Source: JACQFV01 sp964593585
GTDB lineage: Bacteria; Zixibacteria; MSB-5A5; WJJR01
Length of the DNA: 64,000 nucleotides
Assembly (NCBI GenBank): GCA_964593585.1
Contig: CAZQIZ010000015.1
Location: 5,791-69,790, forward strand
Direction: 5' to 3'
Below are positions 8,184 to 16,581 of the stretch, piece after piece. The notes below the pieces were generated by a model. That model made no database searches, was not told where the DNA came from, and saw nothing but the letters and a program-made list of their open reading frames with translations. The position numbers were made by a program, and so were the translations under genes. Within the stretch, counting starts at the first letter, position 1, and each line of letters begins with the position of its first letter.

Positions 8184-10112
8184 ATGAGCACACCTCCGAC
8201 CGGCTGGCGCGGCAGACTCCACGAACTCCTGGAGCACTTCGGCCTGTATGCGCCCGCCGACGCCGAGCGCGATCCGGAGTTCCGCGATGAAATCCGGCGG
8301 GCGACCCGTCTCGGCCTGTTGCTGGCCGGCGGCCTGGCGATTGTCGGCCCGGCTTTCTCAACAATCGTCTTCCATCTGCTGATGGGCTACGATTTCGAAC
8401 TGACCGGGGGCGAGCACGTCCAGATGGCCCACTGGGACGAGTTCATCGTCATGGGGCTGGGCGCGTTGACGCTGACCATTTACCGACTTCGATTAGTCTG
8501 CGAGCATGGACGGTTCATGCTGATCTTTTTCAACATTCTGATGAACGGCGCGATGGTCGGTGAGGCCATTATCTCGATGCGGGTGGTGCATGCGCCGGAC
8601 ATCGCGATCCCGTTCACACTCCTGATGCTGGTGGCGGTGGGCACGGTGCCGATGCGGGCGGGGCACATCCTGCTGGCGGCGCTGGGGCTCTTTGTCTCCG
8701 ATGCGTTGGTGCTCTGGCTGTTGCCGCCGATGACCGCCCGCGCCGCCATCGCCTTCCCCGCCGAGGCGATTGTGCTCATGCTGTTGGTCACGCTGTTTGC
8801 ATGCCTGATCGTGGCGCAGCGGTACGCCAGCCGTTGGCGGCAGTATGTCGCCCGGCGCGAGGAGCGGGCGATGCGCGAGAAGGCGACGCAATCGGAACAA
8901 CGCTACCGTTCGCTGTTTGAGAACTCGCTGGACGGCATCTTCGTGGTCGACAACGCCACCCGCACCTTCGTGATGGTCAATCCCACCTTTGCCGCGCTCT
9001 TGGGCCTGCCGGCCGAGGAGCTGCGCGGAAAGCCGGCGATGGACTTCATCCATCCGGAGGACCGGGACGAGTGCATGTTCCGCTACGACTGCATCGCCCG
9101 CCAGGGGGAGACGGTCGGCATGTTCACCTTCCGGGCGATCAGTCCGAAACTGGCCGAGCCGCGCATCTGTGAAGTGTCACTGCACCGGCTGTTCGACAAG
9201 TCCGTCACGGTGGCGTCTTTGCGCGATGTCACACGGCGGGTCCAGGCCGAGACGCAGTTGCGCGCCTATGCCGCCGAGCTGGAGCAGACCAATCTGGCGT
9301 TGCGCGACGCGCAGGTGCAACTAATTCAATCGGAGAAAATGGCGGCGCTCGGCCATCTGGTCGCCGGGGTGGCGCATGAAATCAACACGCCGCTGGGGTC
9401 GATCAATTCGAACGCCGACTTGACCCGTCGGGCGCTGGACATCATCGACGAATACCTGCGCGATACCTCCACAACGCCGGGGACGCCGCTGCCCGGTCGG
9501 GTGCGTCAGGCGATGGACATCCTCTTGGAGGCCAATGCCACCATCCTGACCGCCACCCAGCGGATTGTCGCCATTGTGCGCTCCCTGCGCAATTTCGCCC
9601 GTCTGGACGAGGCCGAACTGAAGGAAGTCGACATCCATGAGGGCATCGAGTCGACGCTGACTCTGACTTACCACGAATTCAAAAACCGCATTACGGTGGT
9701 CCGCGACTTCGGCGAACTGCCGCGGGTCTGGTGTTATCCCAACCAACTCAACCAGGTGTTCATGAACATCCTGGTCAACGCCATCCATGCCATTCCGGAG
9801 AAGGGGACGATCACGATCCGTACACGCCACGCCGACGGCATGGTGACGGTCGCCTTCACCGACACGGGCATCGGGATCGCCCGCGAGCATCTCAAGCGGA
9901 TTTTCGATCCCGGTTTCACCACCAAGGGGGTCGGGGTCGGCACCGGATTGGGACTTTCCATTGTCTACAAGATCGTGACCGCGCATCGGGGGAAGGTCGA
10001 TGTGACCAGCGAACTGGGTCGGGGGAGCACCTTCACCGTTACCCTGCCGGTAGCCGGCCCGGCCGAGAGCCGCCAGGACGGCGTCCCGCGGGACTCCTTC
10101 ACCAGCCGCTGA
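8184..10112 (+). CDS. Membrane-bound PAS sensor histidine kinase
   Basis: 642 residues from ATG 8184; the frame is open from 8127 but those residues look non-native. About six transmembrane helices occupy residues 40-215. A PAS domain follows at about 245-365 (RYRSLFENSLDGIFVVD), then a coiled coil and HisKA with H398 in GHLVAGVAHEINTPLGS. The HATPase_c domain has an N-box (NQVFMNILVNAIHAI), G1 (DTGIGIA) and G2 (GVGTGLGLSIVYKI). The H-box type (HEINTPLG) resembles DctB/HWE-neighbour kinases that often feed NtrC-type regulators. No response regulator is adjacent, so it is an orphan; its partner cannot be named from this window. Confidence 0.93.
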   Translation: MSTPPTGWRGRLHELLEHFGLYAPADAERDPEFRDEIRRATRLGLLLAGGLAIVGPAFSTIVFHLLMGYDFELTGGEHVQMAHWDEFIVMGLGALTLTIYRLRLVCEHGRFMLIFFNILMNGAMVGEAIISMRVVHAPDIAIPFTLLMLVAVGTVPMRAGHILLAALGLFVSDALVLWLLPPMTARAAIAFPAEAIVLMLLVTLFACLIVAQRYASRWRQYVARREERAMREKATQSEQRYRSLFENSLDGIFVVDNATRTFVMVNPTFAALLGLPAEELRGKPAMDFIHPEDRDECMFRYDCIARQGETVGMFTFRAISPKLAEPRICEVSLHRLFDKSVTVASLRDVTRRVQAETQLRAYAAELEQTNLALRDAQVQLIQSEKMAALGHLVAGVAHEINTPLGSINSNADLTRRALDIIDEYLRDTSTTPGTPLPGRVRQAMDILLEANATILTATQRIVAIVRSLRNFARLDEAELKEVDIHEGIESTLTLTYHEFKNRITVVRDFGELPRVWCYPNQLNQVFMNILVNAIHAIPEKGTITIRTRHADGMVTVAFTDTGIGIAREHLKRIFDPGFTTKGVGVGTGLGLSIVYKIVTAHRGKVDVTSELGRGSTFTVTLPVAGPAESRQDGVPRDSFTSR

Positions 10113-10138
10113 CCGCGCCGGCGCCATCCCGCAAAAGA

Positions 10139-10165
10139 AAAGCCCCGGTGTGGAGCCGGGGCTTT
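10139..10165. terminator. Bidirectional terminator
   Basis: Stem AAAGCCCCGG / CCGGGGCTTT with a 7-base loop lies between the convergent kinase gene and tRNA-Leu. T-rich tails exist in both directions (TTCGATTTT on plus, TTTCTTTTGC on minus). Confidence 0.85.
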
Positions 10166-10171
10166 CGATTT

Positions 10172-10258
10172 TGGTGCCGAAGGCGGGATTTGAACCCGCA
10201 CGCCCGTAAGGGCACTGCGCCCTGAACACAGCGTGTCTGCCAGTTCCACCACTTCGGC
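10172..10258 (-). tRNA. tRNA-Leu (CAG anticodon)
   Basis: Minus-strand tRNA with a 7-bp acceptor stem GCCGAAG/CTTCGGC, anticodon loop TTCAGGG (CAG) on stem CTGTG/CGCAG, a long class II variable arm TGCCCTTACGGGCG and a T arm GCGGGTTCAAATCCCGC. The 3' CCA is encoded (10172-10174). The mature body is 10175-10258. Confidence 0.97.
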
Positions 10259-10299
10259 AGCGGCGGGAGTATCGCCAATTGCCGTCCGGCAATCAAGCG

Positions 10300-11322
10300 T
10301 CAGTTTTGCGGAATCGCGGTCAGTTGGTAGCGGGCGATCCGGTTGTTCTTGGTGTCGGCGATCAGCACCATATCGTCGTAGCAGGCAATCCCGCAGGGGT
10401 CAAAAAGACCAAGATCATCGGCGCTTTTCCGGCCGAAGGTGAGGACATACTTCCCGTCCTTGTCAAACATCATCACCACTCCGTGGGCCCGGTGCAGGAC
10501 GAAGACATTTCCCTGCTCGTCGACCGCCAGGTACTTGGTGTCCACCAGCGGCATCCGGAAGACATCCTGTCCCGAATCGGGCAGCGCCGGCAAATACTCC
10601 GGGAGAGCCAGATACTGGACGCCGTAAATGCCCGGATACTGGGCCACAAAAAGCCGGCGCTGGTCACGGACAATGCCGAAGGCGACGCCGGTCGGGTTGT
10701 AAACGTCACCGAAGGCCCCGCCGGAATCGATCACGGGGTAGAGAATCCCCTGCGGCGTCGGTTCGAGAAAATCGCCGAGCATGACATAGATGCGGCCGGC
10801 GGCGACGGCGTAGAACACGCTCTTATTGGCATCCAGCGACGAGGTAATGGATTCGAAGCGAGGCACATCCCAGTAGCAGATGGGCGGGGCATTGGGTTGC
10901 GTTACGCAACGATAAGTGGAGTCGAGATCGGCAAAGGGCGCAAAGTCGCCGCCGGAGGCGCGTCGCAGCCAGATCTGCGGGGTGCTGTTGACCGCCGCCA
11001 GCGAGAAGGCGCGATCCTGCGCCACCGCGTGCGGTTGGGGAATCGGATACGACTCGATAAATTCGCCGTTGGGAGTCAGACGCACGATGCGGTCGTTGCC
11101 GGTATCGCAGATGTAGATGGTGCGGTCGTAGCCGACCGTGACGCCGAAGGGACGGACAAACGGGATGCCGTCGGCTTCGGTCCAATACGGCAGCACCGGA
11201 GCCATGGTGGTGTCGGTCAAACGGCCCCCATCATCGTCGCGCACATCGGTCGGCAGCGACAGTTTTTCGCCGCAGGACAGAAGGCCGATACCGAGCAGAC
11301 ACAGGATGATGATGGGCCGCAT
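10300..11322 (-). CDS. NHL/six-bladed beta-propeller lipoprotein
   Basis: 340 residues with a lipoprotein signal (MRPIIILCLLGIGLLSC, lipidated C17). The body contains NHL-like propeller repeats: FGVTVGYDRTIYICDTGNDR, a repeat around KYLAVDEQGNVFVLHRAHG, and a closing blade MVLIADTKNNRIARYQL. Its ATG shares one base with the stop of the TonB-dependent receptor (TAATG), so the two are translationally coupled and probably act together at the outer membrane. The ligand is unknown. Cys residues at the TYRCVTQ...PPICYWD segment could form a disulfide. A link to substrate capture for the receptor is inference from context. Confidence 0.8.
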   Translation of the reverse strand: MRPIIILCLLGIGLLSCGEKLSLPTDVRDDDGGRLTDTTMAPVLPYWTEADGIPFVRPFGVTVGYDRTIYICDTGNDRIVRLTPNGEFIESYPIPQPHAVAQDRAFSLAAVNSTPQIWLRRASGGDFAPFADLDSTYRCVTQPNAPPICYWDVPRFESITSSLDANKSVFYAVAAGRIYVMLGDFLEPTPQGILYPVIDSGGAFGDVYNPTGVAFGIVRDQRRLFVAQYPGIYGVQYLALPEYLPALPDSGQDVFRMPLVDTKYLAVDEQGNVFVLHRAHGVVMMFDKDGKYVLTFGRKSADDLGLFDPCGIACYDDMVLIADTKNNRIARYQLTAIPQN

Positions 11323-14105
11323 TACCAGCTCCAGCGGATGCCGAATTGCCAGTGCACCGGGTTGTCGAACCGCGATGGGTCCTCCCAGATCGGCAGTTCA
11401 TATCCGACCGGCGCGGTTTCGAAGAAGTTGTCCCCCACCGGGACCGGATCCTCGGCGCGGTACACCTCGCCGGTGACGGGATTGATCAGCGCCACGTTTT
11501 CATGATTGAACAGATTGGTGACTGATACCAACAGACTCAGACGGCTCTTTCCCACCGGGAAGTGCTTCGCAACGGACAAATCGAGCGAGCGCCAATGGGG
11601 GCCGACCGCCGAGTTCGGCTCGCCGTCGCGCAGATAGTGAATGTCGCCGTCTGCGTCGGTCGAGTCGCGATAAGGCGTATAGCGTTTCCCCGCCTCGGCC
11701 CAGAGACCGATATGGAAATCCCAATTGCCGCCAATCCCGATGCCGAACAGACGCGGCGAGTCATCCGGGCCATAAGTCCAGTCGAAGGTCGATGCAAACC
11801 GCCATGGTTTGTCCCAATCGAAGGCGATTTCCTGGTAAAGCACGGTGCCATCGCGGCTGATCCGTCCACGGAAGACATCCTCCGGCGAAGAATGCTCGCC
11901 GCGGATGCGGGCAAAGGCGGCGGAGAGATTGGTGCGAAAGGTGTTCCCGCGTCGTCCATCAAGGGTCAGCTCAATGCCGCGCGACTGAGCGATGTCGCGG
12001 TTGGCGTAGGCGTACCAGTAATCCTCCGGGTGGTCAGGGTCGGGAATGACCGCGACCGCGGCGATGTAATCGCGAACGTCGCGTTGGTAGACGCTGGCGG
12101 TGAGTCCCCAGTCCGGGGTGTAGAGCCACTTGATCCCGCCTTCGATGGCGATGGTCTTTTCGGTTTCCAGCGCGGGATTGCCGAGCAGCTGGTAGGACGA
12201 CGGCGAGCGGCTGCGCAGTTTGGCGTAGATGTGGCGCGGGTTCGGACGTTGCGCCAGCCGGTCGTAGGAGACAAACAGCGACATCGACGGCCCCAGGGCA
12301 TGGGCGACGCCGATGCGCGGCATCACCCAGGCACGGGCGCGTCCGCCGAACAGTTCGATGGTCTCATCCAGATACTTCTCCCGCATGCGCGCGGTGATGT
12401 TGGGCAGCGTGGTATCGCCCATCAGTTGATCCAGGTACGCGCCGGGCCACCAGAGTTCGCCGCGCAAACCGATGTTGAGCACCGTGCCTTGGATATTGGC
12501 CTCGATTTGCGCCCAGGCGGAGGCCGAGGTCGGCGAGACACGATAATGGTCGGTGTTCAGGCCGCCCAGCCCGAGCCAGGGACGGAAGATGTCGATCACC
12601 TGCAGCGTCTGCGGCGCGACTTCAGCGCCGGTCTGCAGCGAGACCGAAGGACTGAAGCGAAAATCGGCATCGGCGCGGGCGGTATAGGTCTCCGAGTAAT
12701 GATCGTGCCAGAGATCGCCGTCGCCGACATCGTAGAAACCATCGCCGGCGTGCACGGTGTAGTACTGCGATCCCGGGGTGCTGTCGATGCGGATCGGGCC
12801 GGTGTCCTGCGGCGGGACATAGTCGGAGGGCGCCTTGCCGTTGACATCGCCATGCAGACGGGCGAAGACACGCGCCAGACTGAGCTCCACTCCGGTGCGC
12901 TGGCCGGGGCGGATGCTCCAACGCAGAATCTGGGAATTGGACTCGCGGGTGAAGGTCGTCGCGTTCTCAAGCAGGCGGGCATAGACGAACGGCCAGCCGT
13001 AACTGAACGTGGCGGTGCGCAAGCGCGTGTCCAGCGAGGCGGCATCCTGATCGATATTGGTCTCGGCGGTGAACAGCGCCGAGACACGGTGCACGGGATT
13101 GAGCCGCCAGGAGAGTTTGGCGAGGGCGTGGTAGCGATTGTCGGAGCGCGGTGCCCAGCGGGTGCCGCCGGCCACTGAGGAATTCGGCTGACCAGCGCCC
13201 AGATAGGTGTCGGTCAGATCGCCGCTGACCGAGAGCACAAACCCCGGCGCAAACCGGGGATCGGATGCGGCGGTCGGCAGACCCAGCGCCCGCAGCGGGC
13301 CGGAGAGCGTCAGCGCCGTCCGATCGGTGTTCCAGTCGCCCATGGACTGCGGTGAGAATCGGTCGGTTGAGTATTCCACCTGCCCGCGCAATGTGGGTGT
13401 GGGTTCGATGGTTTCCACCAGCACTGCCCCGGCGGCGGCGCTGGTAAGATCGGCGGAGAGCCCGCCAGTCACCACGGTCACCGCTTCGACGGCGGATGTC
13501 GGCGGACGTACCGCCATGCCCTGCCGCAGGAAAGGATCGGCGACCGAGACACCATCGACGCGGTAGTCGGTCTCATACGTGCGCGCGCCGCGGATGTGAA
13601 TCTCACGATCCACCTGTGTCACGCCCGGCTGGCGCAGGACCAGCTCGGTCAGCGCCAGCGGCGCAATATCGAGATCCTGACGCTCCACCGTGCGGCGGGT
13701 GGAGGGCGCGGCGACGGCAATCGGCGGACGACGTCCGATGACGATAATCTCCTCGCCCAGAGGCAGGACGGTCGGGATAAGAGAGATCGTCAGGGCAGTA
13801 GTGTCCTCGGCGCCGATCCAGAGGTCGTTCTGGCGCCACTGCACATAGCCGACCACACTGGCCTCGATCTGGTAGTATCCCGCTTTGAGACTGTCGAGTC
13901 GGAAGCGGCCATTATCGTCGGCGATGACGCCGCGTCCCAGCAACGGAATGTAGATGGTCGCGCCGGGCAGAGTCGCGCCGGAGGTTGAGTCGATCACGAC
14001 ACCACGGACCGACCCGTCGGCCGCCCGCAGCGAGACCGGCGCGGCCAGGATGACCAGTAAGCCGATGGCGGGCAGGAGCGCGGGTGACAGATGAAACGGT
14101 CTCAT
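11322..14105 (-). CDS. TonB-dependent outer-membrane receptor with N-terminal CarboxypepD_reg-like domain
   Basis: 927 residues. A signal peptide (1-28, ending SLRA) is followed by a carboxypeptidase-regulatory-like domain at about 30-115 (GVVIDSTSGATLPGATI). The plug is at about 130-240 (LDIAPLALTELVLRQPGVTQ, IHIRGARTYETDYRVDGV). A long barrel runs to a terminal aromatic strand, GIRWSW. The domain order is that of SusC-like and related FCB receptors, though at 927 residues it is on the short side for SusC. The substrate is not evident. It is the first gene of a two-gene operon with the NHL lipoprotein, which takes the place a SusD-like lipoprotein would hold; the pair is divergent from smpB. 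Confidence 0.92.
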   Translation of the reverse strand: MRPFHLSPALLPAIGLLVILAAPVSLRAADGSVRGVVIDSTSGATLPGATIYIPLLGRGVIADDNGRFRLDSLKAGYYQIEASVVGYVQWRQNDLWIGAEDTTALTISLIPTVLPLGEEIIVIGRRPPIAVAAPSTRRTVERQDLDIAPLALTELVLRQPGVTQVDREIHIRGARTYETDYRVDGVSVADPFLRQGMAVRPPTSAVEAVTVVTGGLSADLTSAAAGAVLVETIEPTPTLRGQVEYSTDRFSPQSMGDWNTDRTALTLSGPLRALGLPTAASDPRFAPGFVLSVSGDLTDTYLGAGQPNSSVAGGTRWAPRSDNRYHALAKLSWRLNPVHRVSALFTAETNIDQDAASLDTRLRTATFSYGWPFVYARLLENATTFTRESNSQILRWSIRPGQRTGVELSLARVFARLHGDVNGKAPSDYVPPQDTGPIRIDSTPGSQYYTVHAGDGFYDVGDGDLWHDHYSETYTARADADFRFSPSVSLQTGAEVAPQTLQVIDIFRPWLGLGGLNTDHYRVSPTSASAWAQIEANIQGTVLNIGLRGELWWPGAYLDQLMGDTTLPNITARMREKYLDETIELFGGRARAWVMPRIGVAHALGPSMSLFVSYDRLAQRPNPRHIYAKLRSRSPSSYQLLGNPALETEKTIAIEGGIKWLYTPDWGLTASVYQRDVRDYIAAVAVIPDPDHPEDYWYAYANRDIAQSRGIELTLDGRRGNTFRTNLSAAFARIRGEHSSPEDVFRGRISRDGTVLYQEIAFDWDKPWRFASTFDWTYGPDDSPRLFGIGIGGNWDFHIGLWAEAGKRYTPYRDSTDADGDIHYLRDGEPNSAVGPHWRSLDLSVAKHFPVGKSRLSLLVSVTNLFNHENVALINPVTGEVYRAEDPVPVGDNFFETAPVGYELPIWEDPSRFDNPVHWQFGIRWSW

Positions 14106-14234
14106 GGTCGGGTCGACAATGGGCCGAAGGTACCTGCTCTACCCGTCAGAGATCACAATATTCCCCGGACCGCGAGACAGCCGGGGTGAATCAGTATTTG
14201 AACGCGGGGTCGTAACCCTCTTAATTGCCGAAAG

Positions 14235-14708
14235 ATGAGCGAGACCAAACCAGCGCCGGCCATCAAGGTCATCACCTCGAACCGCCAAGCGAGATTTCGT
14301 TACGAAATTCTCAGCACCGTGGAAGCGGGACTGGTGTTGACCGGAACCGAGGTCAAGTCGCTGCGCGACGGCAAGTGCAACCTCAAGGAAGGGTATGCGC
14401 GCATCGACAAGGACGAGGCATGGCTGATCGGGGTGCACATTCCGGAGTATACCGAGGGGAACCGATTCAACCATGAACCGACGCGGACGCGCAAATTGCT
14501 GCTATCGCGGCGGCAGATCCGTCAGTTGGGGGAGGCGACCCAGCAGGAGGGGCTGACGCTGGTCCCGTTGCGTGTGTATTTCAAGGGAAAGCACGCGAAA
14601 GTGGAAATCGGCGTCGGGCGCGGGAAAAAGTTGTATGACAAACGGGCGGCGATCGCCAAACGCGAGAGCGATCTGCGCCTGCGGCAGGAGCGGCACCGGA
14701 GACGGTAG
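14235..14708 (+). CDS. smpB: SsrA-binding protein SmpB
   Basis: 157 residues, the normal SmpB length. It binds tmRNA and delivers it to stalled ribosomes for trans-translation. Family motifs are clear: YEILSTVEAGLVLTGTEVKS, GYARIDKDEAWLIGVHIPEY, and the basic C-terminal tail KLYDKRAAIAKRESDLRLRQ that places tmRNA in the mRNA channel. murI begins 5 bases after its stop, so smpB, murI and rdgB probably form one operon. The tmRNA gene itself was not seen in this window. Confidence 0.98.
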   Translation: MSETKPAPAIKVITSNRQARFRYEILSTVEAGLVLTGTEVKSLRDGKCNLKEGYARIDKDEAWLIGVHIPEYTEGNRFNHEPTRTRKLLLSRRQIRQLGEATQQEGLTLVPLRVYFKGKHAKVEIGVGRGKKLYDKRAAIAKRESDLRLRQERHRRR

Positions 14709-14713
14709 GGACG

Positions 14714-15550
14714 ATGAAGGATCGGCCAATCGGCGTCTTTGATTCGGGCGTGGGGGGACTGACGGTCCTCGATGCGATCGCGCGCGCCTACCCGGCGGAG
14801 CCCTTGGTGTACTTCGGCGACACCGGACGGTATCCATATGGAGTGCGTTCAAAGGCGGTGATCGTCGAGTTCTCGCGGCAGATTGCCGGATTCCTCGAGC
14901 GGCAGGGATGCAAGTTCATCGTCATTGCCTGCAACACCGCCTCATCGCTGGCCCTGCGCGAAGTGGCCGAGCAGGCGGCGGTCGAGGTGATCGGGGTGAT
15001 CGAGCCCGGCGCTCAGGCGGCGGTTGCGGCCAGCCGGTCGGGACGGATCGGCGTGATCGGGACCGAGGCCACAGTGGCCTCGGGGGCCTACACTGAAGCG
15101 ATCCACGCCATCGCGCCGCAGGCGCAGGTGATCGCGCGCGCCTGTCCCCTGTTTGTCGCGCTGGCGGAGGAAGGGTATGCCGGCAAACCGGCGACGCGTC
15201 TGATCGCCGAGGAATATCTGGCGCCGTTCCGTGACGATGGCATCGACACGCTGGTACTTGGCTGCACCCACTACCCCCTGTTGGCGGCGGATATTGCCGA
15301 GGTAATGGGTTCCGCCGTAACACTCGTCGATTCGGCCACGGCGGTGGCGCATGCGGTCGCCGACCGTCTGCGGCAACGCAACCACCATCGCGAGACCGAG
15401 CAGACGGCCGAGACGCGGTATTATGTCTCGGATACGCCGGGACGGTTCCAGCGGGTGGGGCGTCGGTTTCTTGGACGCGCAGTCGAGCCGGTCGAAGTGG
15501 TCGATCTGGAAACTCTGCACGCGCTCACGGTGACGCCCGTGAAGGGCTGA
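14714..15550 (+). CDS. murI: Glutamate racemase MurI
   Basis: 278 residues. Converts L- to D-glutamate for peptidoglycan. Both catalytic cysteines are present: C73 in VIACNTASS and C184 in LGCTHYPLL, with H186 beside the second, and the substrate loop FDSGVGGLTV at 9-18. The sequence YFGDTGRYPYG is typical of the family. It sits between smpB and rdgB, with 5 bases before it and 15 after. Confidence 0.98.
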   Translation: MKDRPIGVFDSGVGGLTVLDAIARAYPAEPLVYFGDTGRYPYGVRSKAVIVEFSRQIAGFLERQGCKFIVIACNTASSLALREVAEQAAVEVIGVIEPGAQAAVAASRSGRIGVIGTEATVASGAYTEAIHAIAPQAQVIARACPLFVALAEEGYAGKPATRLIAEEYLAPFRDDGIDTLVLGCTHYPLLAADIAEVMGSAVTLVDSATAVAHAVADRLRQRNHHRETEQTAETRYYVSDTPGRFQRVGRRFLGRAVEPVEVVDLETLHALTVTPVKG

Positions 15551-15565
15551 CCCCTCGAACAACCC

Positions 15566-16162
15566 ATGACCCGCATTGTCATCGCCTCGAACAACCCGCA
15601 CAAGGTGGCGGAGATTCGCGCCATTCTCGAGGGTCTCCCTTATCAAATCCTCAGCGCCGCGGATTTTGCGGACTTCCCCGATCCGGAAGAGCATGGGGCC
15701 ACATTGGAGGAGAATGCCCGGATCAAGGCGGTGGCAGTGCAGCGGGCGACGGGGCTTTGGGCGTTGGCCGATGATTCCGGGTTGGAGGTGGAGGCGCTCG
15801 ACGGCGCCCCCGGGGTGATCTCAGCGCGGTTTGCCGGGCCGGGGTGCAGCTTTGCCGACAACAACCGCAAGTTGCTGGAGTTGATGCGCGATCTGCCCGA
15901 GCCGGAGCGCGGAGCGCGTTTCCGATGTGTGGCGGCGCTGGCCATGACGGCCGACGAGGTTGTCATCTTTTCCGGCGAAGTCCATGGGATCATTACCCGC
16001 GCGCCGCGCGGTGAGGGCGGGTTCGGCTACGATCCGGTCTTCTATGTCCCCGAACTGGGCTGCACCTTTGCGGAGGCCTCGCCGGAGGAGAAGAACCGTC
16101 TGTCGCACCGCGGACGCGCCTTCCGGCAGGTGGCCGACTACCTGCGCCGTGCGCTCGGCTGA
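15566..16162 (+). CDS. rdgB: RdgB/HAM1 family non-canonical purine NTP pyrophosphatase
   Basis: 198 residues. Hydrolyses dITP, ITP and XTP to monophosphates and so keeps deaminated purines out of nucleic acids. The family signatures are all present: SNNPHKVAEI near the N terminus, ALADDSGLEVEALDGAPGV, GEGGFGYDPVFYVPE and LSHRGRAFRQV. It is the last protein gene of the smpB-murI-rdgB run, and two tRNA genes follow. Confidence 0.97.
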   Translation: MTRIVIASNNPHKVAEIRAILEGLPYQILSAADFADFPDPEEHGATLEENARIKAVAVQRATGLWALADDSGLEVEALDGAPGVISARFAGPGCSFADNNRKLLELMRDLPEPERGARFRCVAALAMTADEVVIFSGEVHGIITRAPRGEGGFGYDPVFYVPELGCTFAEASPEEKNRLSHRGRAFRQVADYLRRALG

Positions 16163-16215
16163 CGATTCTGGGGACTGTCGGGACTTCGACTTTTAGCGTA
16201 TTTTAGGGACTCACT

Positions 16216-16289
16216 CGGGGCGTAGCGCAGCCTGGTAGCGCGCTTGGTTTGGGACCAAGATGTCGGAGGTTCAAATCCTCTCGCCCCGA
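16216..16289 (+). tRNA. tRNA-Pro (TGG anticodon)
   Basis: Acceptor CGGGGCG/CGCCCCG, anticodon stem CTTGG/CCAAG with loop TTTGGGA (TGG), T arm GGAGGTTCAAATCCTC, discriminator A. The 3' CCA is not encoded. Confidence 0.97.
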
Positions 16290-16319
16290 TTGGCTTTTGC
16301 GGGCCCGCCCGGGCTCGTT

Positions 16320-16395
16320 GCCCCCGTAGCTCATTTGGAAGAGCAGCAGCCTTCTAAGCTGTTGGTAGCAGGTTCGAATCCTGCCGGGGGTACCA
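16320..16395 (+). tRNA. tRNA-Arg (TCT anticodon)
   Basis: Acceptor GCCCCCG/CGGGGGT (terminal G-T pair), anticodon stem GCAGC/GCTGT with loop CTTCTAA (TCT), T arm GCAGGTTCGAATCCTGC. Encoded CCA at 16393-16395. It begins 30 bases after tRNA-Pro, so the two are probably co-transcribed. Confidence 0.96.
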
Positions 16396-16466
16396 TTCCG
16401 ATCGGAATCGCGTCATCGTAACTGGCTGCGGTCAAAAGCAGATTCCTCACTGCGTTCGGAATGACA
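16395..16466. repeat. Palindromic repeats downstream of tRNA-Arg
   Basis: A perfect 14-base palindrome ATTCCGATCGGAAT (16395-16408) overlaps the end of tRNA-Arg. An imperfect hairpin GATTCC...GGAATGACA (16441-16469) resembles common dispersed repeats of the type seen again at 6501-6523. No gene is supported between 16396 and 16581. Confidence 0.45.
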
Positions 16467-16581
16467 AGGGGCGGGCTGATTCAGCCCTCGATCTGCCCGC
16501 AATTCTGACATTTGCCGCAAATCCGGTCTGGACGAATGTCGCGGTGTGTCCCTTCGTTCCGGCACAACGGCGGGGTGTGTG

